Assembly (NCBI GenBank): GCA_902772745.1
Contig: CACYBV010000255.1
Span: forward strand, 1-6,565
From: an uncultured Eubacteriales bacterium
Lineage (GTDB): Bacteria; Bacillota; Clostridia; Lachnospirales; Lachnospiraceae
Reading direction: 5' to 3'
Length of the DNA: 6,565 bases
A program made the position numbers and the translations under genes. A model generated the notes under the pieces. The model had not been told where the DNA came from. It searched no databases and saw nothing but the letters and a program-made list of their open reading frames with translations. This document shows, in pieces, positions 5,820 through 6,565 of the stretch. Each line of letters opens with the position of its first letter. The stretch's first letter is position 1.

Positions 5820-6565
5820 CTACAGTGCATAACACAAATCCCAGGCTTCTCTTATCACGCTCATGAGGTTTCCGACCTCGTTCGCGTCGCCCAGAAGGTG
5901 CAGTTTTTCCGCGGGAACGCCGCAGGCCGACAGCTCTTCATACAGGCTGCGGTCCGGGATATAGCCGACCGAAAGGATCACACTGTCGGCGGGAAGCGCT
6001 TCTTCCGTTCCGTCTGCTTTTTTCAAAAGCACCTTCAGGCCGGTTTCCGCATCCTCCGAAACGCCCGAAAGCGAGGTCTCTGTGAGTACCGGGATCCGGT
6101 AATAGCGGATGATTTCCCGGAGCATGTTGGAGTTCGCGGCGCAGAGGCCCGGAACTTTCAGGATATCCGCCTGCATCTCGACGACAGCGGGTTTCTTCCC
6201 CCTGAGGACGAGATCATAGGCGATCTCAATACCGGTGAGTCCCCCGCCGATCACAACGGCCCGCTCCCCGGCCTTTTCGGGATTGTTCAGGTAGTCCACG
6301 GCTTCCATGACGCCCGGGTTTGCGAGCCCCGGAAGCGGGAGCTTCCGCGGCTTCGCGCCGGTCGCGAGAATCACTTCGTCGAAATCTTTAAGCATCTCCG
6401 GCGTCGCCTCGGTATTCAGCCGCACATCGACCGCAAGTTTCTCCATCTGGTGCTCGTACCAGCGAAGGAGCATCTTGTCTTTTTCCTTGAAATCCGGTGC
6501 CGCAGCCGCGATGAAGACGCCGCCAAGCTTCCCGGTCCGCTCAAACAGGCTTACATCATATCCCC
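5820..6565 (-). CDS. Old-Yellow-Enzyme-type FAD/NAD(P)H oxidoreductase, C-terminal 247 residues (5' end outside the window)
   Basis: C-terminal dinucleotide-binding region of a flavoenzyme of the NADH:flavin oxidoreductase/2,4-dienoyl-CoA reductase group, whose members reduce C=C bonds conjugated to a carbonyl using an N-terminal TIM barrel (FMN, 4Fe-4S) that would lie beyond the edge. The reading frame is open to the window end. Visible in the fragment: GYDVSLFERTGKLGG (1-15), the end of the FAD-binding motif with its ribose-binding Glu8; APDFKEKDKM (22-31); LNTEATPEML (49-58); EVILATGAKP (63-72), the ATG loop; VVIGGGLTGIE (103-113), the second Rossmann motif for NAD(P)H; and LLGDANEVGNLMSVIREAW (223-241), the closing FAD-binding segment. 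The C-terminus looks normal. APDFKEKDK followed by WYE and LNTEATPE strongly recalls clostridial enoate-reductase-like proteins. Full members are about 640-680 residues. Other FAD-dependent pyridine nucleotide oxidoreductases remain possible because the barrel is not seen. It ends 18 nt before the EstA-like gene and is probably first or early in that operon. Confidence 0.85.
   Translation of the reverse strand, partial: GYDVSLFERTGKLGGVFIAAAAPDFKEKDKMLLRWYEHQMEKLAVDVRLNTEATPEMLKDFDEVILATGAKPRKLPLPGLANPGVMEAVDYLNNPEKAGERAVVIGGGLTGIEIAYDLVLRGKKPAVVEMQADILKVPGLCAANSNMLREIIRYYRIPVLTETSLSGVSEDAETGLKVLLKKADGTEEALPADSVILSVGYIPDRSLYEELSACGVPAEKLHLLGDANEVGNLMSVIREAWDLCYAL

Noticed and set aside
1..6565. 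CRISPR array, tRNA or rRNA gene, insertion sequence, phage or defence genes
   Set aside because: I saw no regularly spaced direct repeats, cloverleaf, transposase motif or terminal inverted repeats. The window is almost fully explained by metabolic hydrolases and one flavoenzyme.

Overview
This window is a single-strand stretch of accessory carbohydrate-metabolism genes. All six protein-coding genes lie on the minus strand, so transcription runs from high to low coordinates. By eye the DNA is fairly GC-rich. Start sites carry strong Shine-Dalgarno sequences such as AAGGAGAAG, and the protein families resemble those of anaerobic gut or rumen Bacillota (Clostridia, Lachnospiraceae/Oscillospiraceae type). 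No ribosomal RNA or other taxonomic marker is present, so the organism call is an inference.

Layout in transcription order: (1) 6565-5820, C-terminal part of an Old-Yellow-Enzyme-type FAD/NAD(P)H oxidoreductase (dienoyl-CoA/enoate reductase family), cut by the window edge; (2) 5801-5013, a tributyrin-esterase-like (esterase D/EstA) alpha/beta hydrolase; (3) 4977-3358, a glycoside hydrolase family 32 beta-fructosidase with an extra N-terminal domain; (4) 3184-2192, an acetyl-esterase/feruloyl-esterase-like alpha/beta hydrolase; (5) 2040-946, a carbohydrate esterase family 2 (CE2) SGNH-type acetyl esterase; (6) 864-1, the N-terminal 288 residues of a type B carboxylesterase, cut by the other window edge. 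Genes 1 to 3 are tightly spaced (18 and 35 nt) and look like one transcript. Genes 4, 5 and 6 follow gaps of 173, 151 and 81 nt. These gaps hold hairpins, two related GTCAT(T/C)CCG-type intergenic elements and one weak candidate promoter. I saw no convincing rho-independent terminator.

The striking feature is four esterases from four different families beside one fructan/sucrose hydrolase and one probable C=C reductase. No complete protein in the window begins with a signal peptide, so the work is probably cytoplasmic, on small imported molecules. The most economical reading, which is an inference, is catabolism of acylated sugars: esterases strip acetyl and perhaps aromatic acyl groups from sucrose or fructo-oligosaccharide esters, GH32 splits the fructosyl bond, and the flavoenzyme may reduce the released unsaturated acid. 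No transporter or regulator lies within the window, so neither uptake nor control can be read from it.
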